From: Litsea cubeba
Lineage: Eukaryota; Streptophyta; Magnoliopsida; Laurales; Lauraceae
Direction: 5' to 3'
Assembly (NCBI GenBank): GCA_012931725.1
Contig: CM022944.1
Coordinates: 110,329,202-110,393,201 of the forward strand
Length of the DNA: 64,000 nt
Positions 46,388 through 56,751 of this stretch are shown piece after piece; within the stretch, counting starts at the first letter, position 1, and the number at the start of each line of letters is the position of its first letter. Under the pieces are notes generated by a model that did no database searches, was not told the origin of the DNA, and worked only from the letters and a program-made list of their open reading frames with translations. The position numbers and the translations under genes were made by a program.

Positions 46388-47568
46388 ATTTGATCTCCGA
46401 AGTCGAAAGTGAATCGGCATCCAAAACTACTCTATAATAGCCGACCTAATCTTTTTCAGTTTCCAAAGTTTCATACTCTTTTTTTCATTTTTTTACTTTT
46501 TAATATAACACAAAATCATTAATTTAGGGCCCTTTTGTAATGGGCTGTTTAGAAATTGGGACCTTTTCTCATGTCTTGGGCTGCCTTTTTTATTTTTTAC
46601 AGACCTATATATTATATGGGCTAAAGGAATTTGGGGCCCCAAAAAATGGACAAAAATTGGGGGCTTAAAGCGGCGGCTTCCTGGCCTTTAGCCCAGGACT
46701 GGCTTTTTGTGTGAAACTATGGTGCCAACACCACTCAACCATTAGTGTGTAGAAACTTGCATTCTTATTTTATATCTAAGCATGTTGGATATCTAAGGTT
46801 TATGATGACAAACTTATCTAATTACACTGGGAGGGTGTTCAATTTAAACTGCTTAGATTTTCAGTAGGAAAGCCCCACTGTGGAGTTCCACTCCTTTAAA
46901 CTCTGGAATTCTCTGGTTAGAGGAGTCTGCCATCAAACTCAATTCGGTCTGGTCCATTGAGACATCTAAGTAAAACCCAGTACCAAGTGGAGCTGGTTCA
47001 CCAAGTTTTTGGTTTGCATTAAATCTATCTACTGTCCTACTAAAAGCAACAGAGAAAGGTGGACCAAAAACAGCTCAAGTGGGAATGAAATATCTTTCAT
47101 CCTTTGAATAATATATATCAGATTACAGCCATAATGAACCCCACTCCCTACCCATGAAAATTTATTGATAACATATAGCGAAAAGGAACTCTCGTCTTCT
47201 TATGCGAATCGCTTGAGATATGCTTCAGCTGTCACATACTTGTGATTGGGGTACAGGTCATTGCTATCCACCCCATGTGGGCCCTCCACTTCAAATTCCA
47301 GGTCACCATGGTAGAAGATCTGGTATAGATGGGCCACTCCAATTTGCAAGGGGGGTGCAACCTCTGCATCAAAGCAACAACTTTAAGATGTCAATGAACC
47401 TTATTTAAACCAGAAAAAAATCATAGTATGGCACCTTATTTCAGGCCCGATTAATATTCGGGACTATAGTATCTGACCTTATTAGTAAATGGGTTGGGCC
47501 TGAGTCTTATAGTGTTCTCACCCATTTACCTGCTTACCTAGTTATGTTGCAATTAGTTATATAATTAC

Positions 47569-48511
47569 TGTAGGTGCAGAAAATTATGACCCACAATAAG
47601 GAGGTGCCTTACAGGACTTATCCGGGAAGATGATGGTGACTGGGAATGACTAGATGCCGTCCGAAAGCCTGAAAGGGAAGAGCAAACGGTCAGAGGACCC
47701 TGGCCTGGGCGGCGCAAGGCTCTCCGATGCCAAAGTCAGTATGGGAACTGGAACAATGGAAGGAGAAGAAGAAGAGAGGCAGAGTAACGGCTCTGGGTAT
47801 GAAAATGTGCGTACCTTTGATGGTGGTTTGATCCTCTATTTATAGGGTTTGGAACGTATCTTTGGGAGATATTGTGGTGTGGGTCCCGTGATTCGACTGG
47901 GAAGTCACGGTCAGCCCACATTGCATTAAATGCGGTCCAATCCAGCCCACTATGCATTAAATGCCCGTCGGGTCAGCCCACATCGCATTTAATGCACGTC
48001 TTGTTGGGCCAGGTCCTGTTGGGCGCCTTTGGCGGTAGGGGTACCAGCGGATCTGCCATCGGGCCCTGCCCTGATGTGGCTTCAGCCGCTGGATGCCGCC
48101 CTGTCAGGGATCTGGCGAAGATTGTGGGCGGCTGGATGTCGCGTCTGTCCCACTGGCTCGTGCCTCTATCCCTCCACGTGCCTGATGACGTCGTGGATGA
48201 GGGGCGCAAGTGAAGGTTCTCTCTTGCTTCGGCTTCTGTCCCGGCTTCTTCAGCCGAGGTGGAGTTTTCTGCCGGGATGGCATCCGGGGTGGCTCAGCCG
48301 AGGAGGAGCTTCCTGCCGAGGTGACGCCCGAGGTGGGCCAATTCGGCGCTAAGGGCCCGGAGCTGCCTGACTTCGGCCGGACCTCCTGTCCTGATAGCCG
48401 GGGTGAGCTTCGTGCCACGTGGATGGCACGCGGATGGCACGTGAGAGTGCTTAGTTTCATCTGATGGCTGTGATTAGCTTAATCCTGTGGTTCTGGAAAT
48501 CTCCCCACACA
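47569..48511 (-). mobile_element. 3' LTR (element orientation) of the intronic Ty3 element
   Basis: 943 bp with TG...CA ends. A minus-strand TATA-like CTATAAATAG lies at 47845-47836. Next to it at 48512-48530 the minus-strand sequence AAGCTAGGGGGCAAT is the polypurine tract. Confidence 0.9.
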
Positions 48512-48803
48512 ATTGCCCCCTAGCTTTTGACCTCTGAAGTGTGCTAGCCTTGAGGGGTTGAAAGCTAGAAGAATCCGTCTGGGGATATGGTGATCATTAC
48601 CTGGTGTCGCTTCAACTCTTTATGCCTGGTGTCGCTTCAACTCTTTAAAGCAATAAATGCCCTGCCCTGTTCTTCTTGGGGACCGAGCTGACGGCTACAC
48701 GCGTAGCTTCTGCGCCGATTGCGTTATCTTATTGATGGGACCGGCACGGGCTTTGAAGTGTCTCTTCGAATTCGGAGGCGGTACTCAAATGAGGGTTCCC
48801 CTT

Positions 48804-48813
48804 CTACAAATAG
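48804..48813 (+). promoter_or_regulatory. TATA-like box of the antisense gene
   Basis: CTACAAATAG on the plus strand, about 270 bases before the ATG at 49080. The second family member has CTATATATAG at 61002-61011, about 215 bases before its ATG, which supports an internal plus-strand promoter. Confidence 0.5.
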
Positions 48814-49079
48814 GGTCGTCCCCTTCTTTTTCTCGCTCCAGATTTCTTTCGCCTTCGCCTTTGCTTTCGATTTCTGTTCTGGTTCCTGAGATCTGTTCGA
48901 GGGCTTTCGATTTCTGCTCTGGTTCCTGAGACCTGTTCGAGGAAGACGATCGTAGAACGCGCCTGGATCTGCTTTTGATCTGCCTCTTCGTCCCTGTAAG
49001 TCGTTTTGTCCTTCTGTCTGGTTCTTCTTGGGGTTTTTCGGTTTCTAGGGTTTTTCTTCGTTGTCACCCCCTTTCAGAC

Positions 49080-51565
49080 ATGGGCACCCCTAGATTCAGG
49101 GTAGATTCCGATGAGGGCTTAGCCGAGTTTAGGGCTGCCTTCAGTATTCCGGAAAGGGTCTTCCTAAAACCGGCGGACCTTGCCGACGCTGCCCTGTATC
49201 GCTGCTACGGCGGCTGGATGCCGTTCCCTCTGATCTCCGTGATCGAGGGTGGGGTCAGGTTTCCACTGCACCCCCTGCTTAGGGCTTGCCTTAGCCTTTG
49301 GTCCCTCGCCCCGGGCCAGTTGATGCCCAATGGCTACAAGGTCATCATGGGCACAGCGAAGCTGAACGAGATCTTGGGGACCAACCTAGGCCCTCACGAC
49401 ATCGAGGACACATATGATATCTGCAAGGCTGGGGAGGGAAGATACTATCTCCGTGTGAAGCCGCAGCGAAGGGGCTTCGTCCTAGCCTTGGAGGATTCCA
49501 GTAAGAATGCTGAGGAGGATTTCTTCTGTGTCTCGGGGGACTGGGAGTTCGGCCCAGGTGAAGACAGGAGGCTGTCGGTCCCACGTCGCCCTGGGGAAGT
49601 CCCAAGTAATCATCACTGCTTTTCTCCTTTACTGTTTCGCTTACCTCATTGATGCCGAACTGATACTCTTTTTTGCCTGTTGAGCAGAGGCGGGTGCAAG
49701 GCGACGCCGAGCTATCAGCGAAGGTTGGAGGAGGAACACCGAAGACATCAACAAGGTTGAAAGGTACAAGGGTCACGAAACCCGGTCGGCGTGGAAGCTG
49801 CTCGGGTATACGCCGAGGTATCGCGGCCACTACCAGAGAACCGGAGTACCTGAGGTGGACGAGATACACCCGGACCGTCCAACCGTATCAGTTGCGGTGT
49901 TTAGCGGGGTCCCCTTGACCGATCCCGTTGCCGACCGAACTGCGTCTGGAGCGGAGGCGTCCACTTCCGATCCGGAGCTGCCGGACTTGTCGCAGATAGT
50001 GGAAGCTTATCTCTCTGATCGAGAGGACATGGAGGGAAGCTCGAAGGAGCTCGCCGTCAAGGACCTGGCCGCCAAGTTTAGGCAGAGGTCGTCGTCTTCT
50101 GGGGCTCCATCGCCTGCCGGTACTCGTGCTGCTTCAGGTCCGGTGGGCGCCGGGGCTCCCTCTGCTCCTGCCCCTGCTCCGAGCGGGGGGGCCCGGCGAC
50201 GCTCGCCGGACCGCTCGAAGGAGGGGTCCCCGCCCAAGAAGAAGTCCAAGGCGGGGGAGAAGAGCTCGAAGGCTGATCTGCAGTCGAAGGGCAAAACTCC
50301 TGGACGAGCCCCTGGGGCTAAAGCTCCATCCGAAAAGGGAGGTGAGAAGAGCGCGCCGAAGGAAAAGAGTGCGCCGGCCGAAAAGAGTGCGCCGGTCAGC
50401 AAGTCGGCTGTTGGGCAAGGGTCCGGATCGGCCTCCGGGCCCCGAACTGCCCCAGCACCGTGGAAGCCGAAAATGGAAACCTCTACCGGCAAGCCCCTGA
50501 ACGTTGAAGACCGATTGCTGGGAAATGCCGAGGTGATCGGGGCTCTCGCCAAGGCCTGTGCTCTGCCAAGAGACATGGAGACCCACGATAGGTTCGAGGA
50601 TGAGAGCCTGATGGTCTCGGCGATCCAAGATAGTCTTCGGGTAAGTGTTTGCAACGCTTTTCTTCATTCTTCAAGTGTCTTGGTCGAACCTGACTCTCTG
50701 TTTCCATTTGCAGAACGTGCAAAGGCTCCTAACCGTGGTGGGAAGGAGGGACAGGAACGCTGCGAGAGTGACCCGCCTGGAGTCCGAGCGGGAGAAGCTG
50801 AAGAAGGAGCTGGACGAGCAGCGGAAGGGATTGGAAGAGCTCAAGGTGGCCAGTGCCGGAGAGTCTGCTCGATTGGCATCGGTTCTGACTGAGAACGCCG
50901 AACTTTCGTCCAGGGCCAACCATATGAAAGGCGAGCTCTGGATGAAGAACAAGAAGACCGCCGAACTGGAATCTGAGCTGGCCAGATTGAAGTCTGAGTC
51001 GACGGCTGAGGTAACAAGGTTGCGGGGGGAGGTCTTGGCTGGTCGCGCTGAGAGGGAGAAGCTGGTGAAGGCGAACGGCGACCTGGAAAAGGAGAAGGCC
51101 TCCCTTCAGTCCGAGGTGCAGTCCGTCTTCCAGAGCGGGGTGGATCGTGCCACCGAGCTGTATGAGAAACAGGTGGAGGAGATAACTGCAATCTTGTTCG
51201 AGGAAGGATGCCTGGCCGCACTGAGACGTGCGGGGGTCCCTGAAGACCACCCTGTCTATCAGGACCTGCCGAAGTATTCGGACCTGGATCCCGAGCCGAG
51301 CTCCGCACCTGCAACTGATAGTGCCCCGGTCGAAGCTCCTGCTGCTGACGACGCTCCAGCTGCCCCGGCCTTGAACGATGCCCCAGTCGTCAGCGAGGCG
51401 TTGGCCGCACCTCAGGGTGAGACCCCTTCTGCTCCTGTCTCGGCTGAGGTACCCGTTGAAGCCCCTTCTGCCAGCGATGCTCCAAGCGAGGTCCCTGTTT
51501 CGGCCGAAGCCTCTGGCCCCTTGGGAACGGTGATTGATCTGGTTGAATCGCCGAGACCGGAGTAG
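49080..51565 (+). CDS. Antisense transposon gene, Transposase_28-like with coiled coil (3 exons)
   Basis: Exons 49080-49605, 49688-50640 and 50714-51565 join in frame to 2331 bases, 776 residues. Introns are 82 and 73 bp with GT-AG ends. Residues about 1-175 (FRAAFSIPERV, GGWMPFPLISVIEGGVRFPLHPLL, NGYKVIMGTAKLNEILG, YYLRVKP) match the plant family called putative gypsy-type transposon (Transposase_28). Then come a basic region with AWKLLGYTPRYRGHY, a long Pro/Ala/Ser/Lys-rich disordered stretch, a coiled coil (TRLESEREKLKKELDEQRKGL and on, about residues 500-660) and an acidic Ala/Pro-rich tail. It runs opposite to gag in the same element. The biochemical role is unknown; an accessory role in transposition is a guess. 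The GC-rich codon use is unlike the AT-rich host surroundings. Confidence 0.82.
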
Positions 51566-52880
51566 CTCTATCTCTTCTCATGTCCTTGGTCTTTCTCTTG
51601 TAACGCTTTTGCTTTTCAGCTTTGTAACACTGTCTATTCAATGAAAGTCGAGCTTCTTCACTTGAGAATTTTCTCTTTGCATTTGTCTCTCTTTCATTTC
51701 TGGATGTGCATTGAATGGTATTGAATGCTTTAACTGTGTGGCGTGGCCCTTGAGGTAGAAAGAGTCAAACTGTCAGTGCTGGTTTTCCGTATTCTGGAGA
51801 CCATAAATAGTAATAAACAAGGTGGCACAGCTGACGAGGGAATCGGACGGATGTCTCCACGTGGCGCCATAGGGATCGCCGGTCAACTGCCGTGCATCCC
51901 CAGTAACGCGTGGGAGACTACGCCCTCATAACTTCTTTCGGAGACCGAGTCCTTCTCCTTCCTATAAATAGGGGTGGCAAGCTCGCCATGGGAGAAGAAA
52001 AGAACATAGCTCTAGGAATCATGTCCGGGAGGTGTCTGAAATCACTTGATCCGGGGGGAGCCCCGCGCCGTTGGACGGCTATCCCCGAGGGGGGAAGGCT
52101 ATCGTGGCCTGCGCGCTCTCTGAAAGAACTCCCCGTGGACCACGCGCTCTCTGAACGCGGGTTCACGGCCATCCGTCCCTGGCCAGGCAGAATGAGGATG
52201 CGCTGCAACGCAACCGGGGGACGGTGGCGCCTTCTCGTCCGACACAGTCTTGTGTGACGGCCTTGTGCGCCCATCGTACGGAAGGCGGGTTGAGGCCCCG
52301 CTGGACCGGGGGGTTTCTTCAAGCTTGGCTGGTCCCACTGGCCGCCGAGGGTGTTGAAGAGCTCAGCGTGGTCCAGGGCCTCTAAATTGGAGGGGCTGTG
52401 CGATGCTTTGGTCTGACCAACCATAGCGTGTTGTAGAGCTCTGTTAAATTCGGGATCGCTCGGAGCCTCCAAGCAACGATCCGGCGTCTTCGGCGTCTTC
52501 GATCCAGAGTCTCCCAGTTACTTTATTTTCTGCTTCATTTTCTGTTTTCAGAGGACTGCGATCCTCCTTTCTGTACTTTTCTTTCTGTTCTGTAGCTCTT
52601 GTAATAAAGCAGTTTACAATGAATAAAAGGGAGGAATTCTATGATTACCCAAACAGTGTTCAATGCTTTTGAGTTCTTTCTCTTTCTTTGCACTGTTCTG
52701 GAATGCTTGCATTTGTGTTTGAGTGCTAGCGCTGCTCTCTTCTGGAAAGCTGCCTTTGGCCGAAATGGCTGGCCTTGCGCCGAGGTAGATCCATACCGCG
52801 GCCGGATTGACCGGCGCCGAGGTGGCCACATCGTTCCTCTGGCCTCGGCTAGGCGAGAGTGAGTTCGGCAATGGCCTTCT
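51566..52880 (+). other. Region after antisense gene, with a conserved second plus-strand promoter-like block
   Basis: 51840-52160 is closely similar to 63590-63920 in the second element, including GTGGCGCCATAGGGATC, a TATA-like box (CTATAAATAG 51962-51971; CTATAAGTAG 63725-63734) and a following ATGGGAGAAG. Small insertions and deletions between the two copies shift any reading frame after about 25 codons, so a conserved transcript start is more likely than a conserved protein. No gene is recognised in 52500-52880. Confidence 0.5.
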
Positions 52881-52889
52881 GAGGGGTGT

Positions 52890-53803
52890 ATGTACCTGGA
52901 CTTCAGGAAACTGACCTTGGCCGAACTGCCTTGAGCCGATGTGTGAGGGGTTTATGAACCCGGACTTCAGGAAACGGCTGAGTGTAGGAACTCTAGACCA
53001 TTCCCAAGGCGTAGAGCCTGAAGTGTGTCCAAGACACGGGGCTTCTGGAAAGGCTGAGTGTAGGAACTCCAGGCCATTTCCAGGGCGTATGTACCCGGGG
53101 TGGATGGGTAAAGACCATGAGTTTAGGAATTGGCCGAGTGTCCGAACTCGAGGCCTTTTCCAGGGTTATTAACCCTTGGAGATGGGTGAAGACCCTGAGT
53201 TTAGGAATTGGCCGAGTGTCCGAACTCGAGGCCTTTTCCAAGGCTGTTAACCCTTGGAGATGGGTGAAGACCCTGAGTTTAGGAATTGGCCGAGTGTCCG
53301 AACTCGAGGCCTTTTCCCCGGGCTATTAACCCTTGGAGATGGGTGAAGACCCTGAGTTTAGGAATTGGCCGAGTGCCCGAACTCGAGGCCTTTTCCAGGG
53401 CTATTAACCCTTGGAGATGGGTGAAGACCCTGAGTTTAGGAATTGGCCGAGTGTCCGAACTCAAGGCCTTTTCCCGGGCTATTAACCCTTGGAGATGGGT
53501 GAAGACCCTGAGTTTAGGAATTGGCCGAGTGTCCGAACTCGAGGCCTTTTCCCGGGCTATTAACCCTTAGAGATGGGTGAAGACCCTGAGTTTAGGAATT
53601 GGCCGAGTGCCTGAACTCGAGGCCTTTTCCAGGGCTATTAACCCTTGGAGATGGGTGAGGACCCTGAGTTTAGGAATTGGCCGAGTGTCCGAACTCGAGG
53701 CCTTTTCCAGGGCTATTAACCCTTGGAGATGGGTGAAGACCCTGAGTTTAGGAATTGGCCGAGTGTCCGAACTCGAGGCCTTTTTCCCGGGCTATTAACC
53801 CTT
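52890..53803. repeat. 78-bp minisatellite in the Ty3 element
   Basis: About nine tandem units of 78 bp (for example GGAGATGGGTGAAGACCCTG then AGTTTAGGAATTGGCCGAGT) at about 53097-53803, with more diverged units at 52890-53097. Because 78 is a multiple of three, long open frames with 26-residue repeats appear on both strands, but these are not convincing genes. Confidence 0.93.
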
Positions 53804-53936
53804 GTAGCCGAAGTCGATCAAAGAGAGATGACAGATTGATGACGGGGCGAAAGCTATTTCCATTGATTCATAGGTTCATTACATCTTTTAGAAATTGAAT
53901 TTCTTGGGATACAGATGGATACAGAGGACGCCAGAT

Positions 53937-55713
53937 AGATCACGTAATGATCTTCTCCGAATCCTCACTGTCTGGGACCTGGGCTGCGCTCTGGTGAACT
54001 CGGCCCTCGCTGCCGCCAGCATCTCCTGCCTCAACGAACTCTGGAATGTGGCCCTCTTCGGCCAGCTTCTCCAGATACCTCTGCAAAGAGTTGCAGTCCA
54101 CGGTCTTGTGCCCGCTACCTTTGTGGTAAGAGCAGTAGAGCTTGCTCTGGCTGCCGGAGGTGGGCTCATTCCTCAAGGGCGGAGGCCACTTAAAGAATGG
54201 CTTGGTCTTTATCTTGGTCAGGATACGGTAGATCGGCTCCTTGAAGACGACGTTGACGCCCTGACTGGCGCTGGTGGGAGGTCCGGGCTGCCAGGTGCCC
54301 CCAGACCTGGACGACGAAGGCTTCGCCGAACTGGAGACCCAGGCCCGCTTGGGCTCCTGCTTCTGAGAGGGCCTCCCGCCTCTTTACCGAGGCTGGCCAT
54401 TCTTCTGCTCGGGCTCCGGATGCCCGTCTTGATCCCTAGCTCGGATCTCGTCTTCCTCCTGGGCGATGAAGCGCTTCACCCGGGACATCAATTCTGGCAT
54501 GGACTCTGGGAAGTCCCCGGCCAAGTTCTTCCGCAAGTCGTGGCCGGGGATCAGGGCATGCTGGAAGGCGTAGATCGCTATCCCCGTCCCTCGAGCCCTC
54601 GATCTGGCTGTGGACCGCCCAGAATCGCTGTGCGAACTTGGCGAGGGTTTCGCCCTGCTTCATTCTCAGGGCGAGGAGGTCCCCTTCCTTCTTGGGGACG
54701 ACGATGTAGGCTTGGAACTTCTTCAGGAAGGAGAGCTGGAGCTCCTTCCAACTGGAAACCGACTGCTCCGGGAGACAGCAGAACCACTTCAGGGGGAGGT
54801 CGCCCAAACTGGAGGAGAAGATTTTGCAGTTTAGGTGACCCTCGTTCCCCCAGATGGACATCTTCTGGGAGAAGTGTCGGAGGTGTGCAGACGGGTCGGA
54901 CAATCCGTCATAGGGGATGAACCGCGGGACGGAGAACTTTCTGGGCAAGGGGGTGCGCTCGATCTCTTTTGTGAAGGGCGAGCCCCCCAGATCGGTGTGA
55001 CCACAGATCTGCTTTTGGTCCCGCATGTCCAGGTTGTGCTGAAGAGCTAGCCTGACGCGTTTGTCGAACCGCTCCTGCTCGTCGTCCTCCTCTGGAGTCT
55101 GAACTCTGGACTTTCGCTTGGGGTGGTTCGGACTGCGATGGCTATGAGCTCGGCCATCGCGGCTATGGTGACTCCGGCTGTTGCTCGAGCCTTCGTCACG
55201 AATCTGGCTCCGTTTCTGGTCCAGATGATTCCTGAGGTCTCCGCGGGGAGGCTGGGCTGCCCTGCCGGGGGCGTCCCTCTTTTTTCCTTGAGGCTCAGAG
55301 ACTTGCCTCAAGGAGGCAGTCTGCGCTGCCCTCAGCTGCTGTTGGAGCTGCTGGAGCTCTCTGACTAACTGCTCCTGCTTCTGGAGAAGAGCGTCTTGGG
55401 CTGCGACGTCTCCTCCAGCGGCTGGAGGTTGATCGCGGCGCGTCTCCTCTACGGCAACAGCTTTATCTTTGCGGGGACGTTCGCACCGGTGCTCGTCGCG
55501 TCGGGGTGGCACGGTTTCGTCCGCTGAGAGCGAGGCCTCGACTCCCTCTTGGAATGGGATCTCGACGAAGAGTTGGGAGCCCAGGCGACCCTCGCCTGCG
55601 GATGTGCCTTGGACCGTTCGGGACCGTCCCTGAGGGGGGACGTCCGTTGACGGTGGTAGCAGCTCGAGAACTGGTCTCGAGGATTCTCCGCCCTTCTTAG
55701 CTTTCGGTGGCAT
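53937..55713 (-). pseudogene. Ty3/gypsy gag, frameshifted
   Basis: ATG at 55713 begins MPPKAKKGGESS, 96 bases after the element's 5' LTR. The retrotransposon gag domain is clear: PFTKEIERTPLPRKFSVPRFIPYDGLS.. with DPSAHLRHF, LPLKWFCCLPEQSVSSWKEL and LKKFQAY, then MKQGETLAKFAQRFW. Near 54590 the frame shifts; the correct continuation lies in another frame (HALIPGHDLRKNLAGDFPESMPELMSR type sequence). A nucleocapsid-like Cys/His segment YCSYHKGSGHKTVDC with LQRYLEKLAEEGHIPEF follows at about 54130-54030. Reading stops near 53940 with no protease or polymerase after it. Confidence 0.85.
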
Positions 55714-55789
55714 GGCTTCTGAGAGATTGAGGTTTAGAAAGGTTGTTTGGAAAGATTTGGAGAAGGTTGGGAAGGCTGGGATATTGCCT

Positions 55790-55808
55790 TCCCACAGACG
55801 GCGCCAAT
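55790..55808 (-). other. Primer-binding site of the Ty3 element
   Basis: On the minus strand TTGGCGCCGTCTGTGGGAA directly follows the 5' LTR, a typical plant Ty3 primer site. It fixes the element's orientation as minus. Confidence 0.8.
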
Positions 55809-56751
55809 TGTAGGCGCAGAAAATTATGACCCACAATAAGGAGGTGCCTTACAGGACTTATCCGGGAAGATGATGGTGACTGGGAATGACTGGATGCCGT
55901 CCGAAAGCCTGAAAGGAAAGAGCAAACGGTCAGAGGACCCTGGCCTGGGCGGCGCAAGGCTCTCCGATGCCAAAGTCAGTATGGGAACTGGAACAATGGA
56001 AGGAGAGGAAGAAGAGAGGCAGAGTAACAGCTCTCTGTATGAAAATGTGCGTACCTTTGATGGTGGTTTGATCCTCTATTTATAGAGTTTGGAACGTATC
56101 TTTGGGAGATATTGTGGTGTGGGTCCCGTGATTCGACTGGGAAGTCACGGTCAGCCCACATTGCATTAAATGCGGTCCAATCCAGCCCACTATGCATTAA
56201 ATGCCCGTCGGGTCAGCCCACATCGCATTTAATGCACGTCTTGTTGGGCCAGGTCCTGTTGGGCGCCTTTGGCGGTAGGGGTACCAGCGGATCTGCCCTC
56301 GGGCCCTGCCCTGATGTGGCTTCAGCCGCTGGATGCCGCCCTGTCAGGGATCTGGCGAAGATTGTGGGCGGCTGGATGTCGCGTCTGTCCCACTGGCTCG
56401 TGCCTCTATCCCTCCACGTGCCTGATGACGTCGTGGATGAGGGGCGCAAGTGAAGGTTCTCTCTTGCTTCGGCTTCTGTCCCGGCTTCTTCAGCCGAGGT
56501 GGAGTTTGCTGCCGGAATGGCATCCGGGGTGGCTTAGCCGAGGAGGAGCTTCCTGCCGAGGTGACGCCCGAGGTGGGCCAATTCGGCGCTAAGGGCCCGG
56601 AGCTGCCTAACTTCGGCCGGACCTCCTGTCCTGATAGCCGGGGTGAGCTTCGTGCCACGTGGATGGCACGCGGATGGCACGTGAGAGTGCTTAGTTTCAT
56701 CTGATGGCTGTGATTAGCTTAATCCTGTGGTTCTGGAAATCTCCCCACACA
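55809..56751 (-). mobile_element. 5' LTR (element orientation) of the intronic Ty3 element
   Basis: 943 bp, same length as its partner. It carries a minus-strand TATA-like CTATAAATAG at 56085-56076 that would drive gag and, in the host intron, transcription in the same direction as PLR copy C. Confidence 0.88.

Larger units (their letters stand above)
42899..46707 (-). mobile_element. hAT element, degenerate, 3.8 kb
   Basis: It is inserted into the A/C-shared flank, whose empty form is visible at about 966-990. The 8-bp target duplication TGTGTGAA is exact (42891-42898, 46708-46715). The left end CAGCGACGACCCTGAG is hAT-like; the right end CCCAGGACTGGCTTTT matches only about half of the expected complement. 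It contains a TTF-zinc-finger/hAT-dimerisation transposase relic on the minus strand, a SINE-like insertion and a GA microsatellite. Confidence 0.88.
47569..56751 (-). mobile_element. Non-autonomous Ty3/gypsy element (TR-GAG type) with antisense gene
   Basis: 9183 bp inserted in the last intron of PLR copy C. LTRs 55809-56751 (element 5') and 47569-48511 (3') are both 943 bp and differ at about a dozen positions by eye, so the insertion is fairly recent. The target duplication ATTAC is exact (47564-47568, 56752-56756), and copy A shows the empty site ATAATTACATATGC. In element orientation (minus): primer site, gag, a tandem-repeat region, then a spliced gene on the opposite strand, and a purine tract. 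No protease, reverse transcriptase or integrase is present. An antisense extra ORF is known from Tat-lineage Ty3 elements, which is the likely affiliation. Confidence 0.92.

Noticed and set aside
46121..46420. Frames through the GA/CT tract on both strands
   Set aside because: Microsatellite artefact inside the decayed hAT element.
47872..48464. Several overlapping frames inside the Ty3 LTR
   Set aside because: They lie wholly in the LTR, recur identically in both LTRs, and have no domain.
50007..51314. Large minus-strand frames opposite the antisense gene
   Set aside because: They are shadows of the GC-rich plus-strand coding exons, with no domains and inconsistent between family copies.
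51910..52257. 115-codon plus frame starting MGEEKNIALG
   Set aside because: The homologous region at 63750 starts alike but indels destroy the frame, so it is unlikely to be a conserved protein.
53117..53798. Long frames with 26-residue repeats on both strands
   Set aside because: They follow from the 78-bp minisatellite, whose period is a multiple of three; both strands are open and no start context or domain supports translation.
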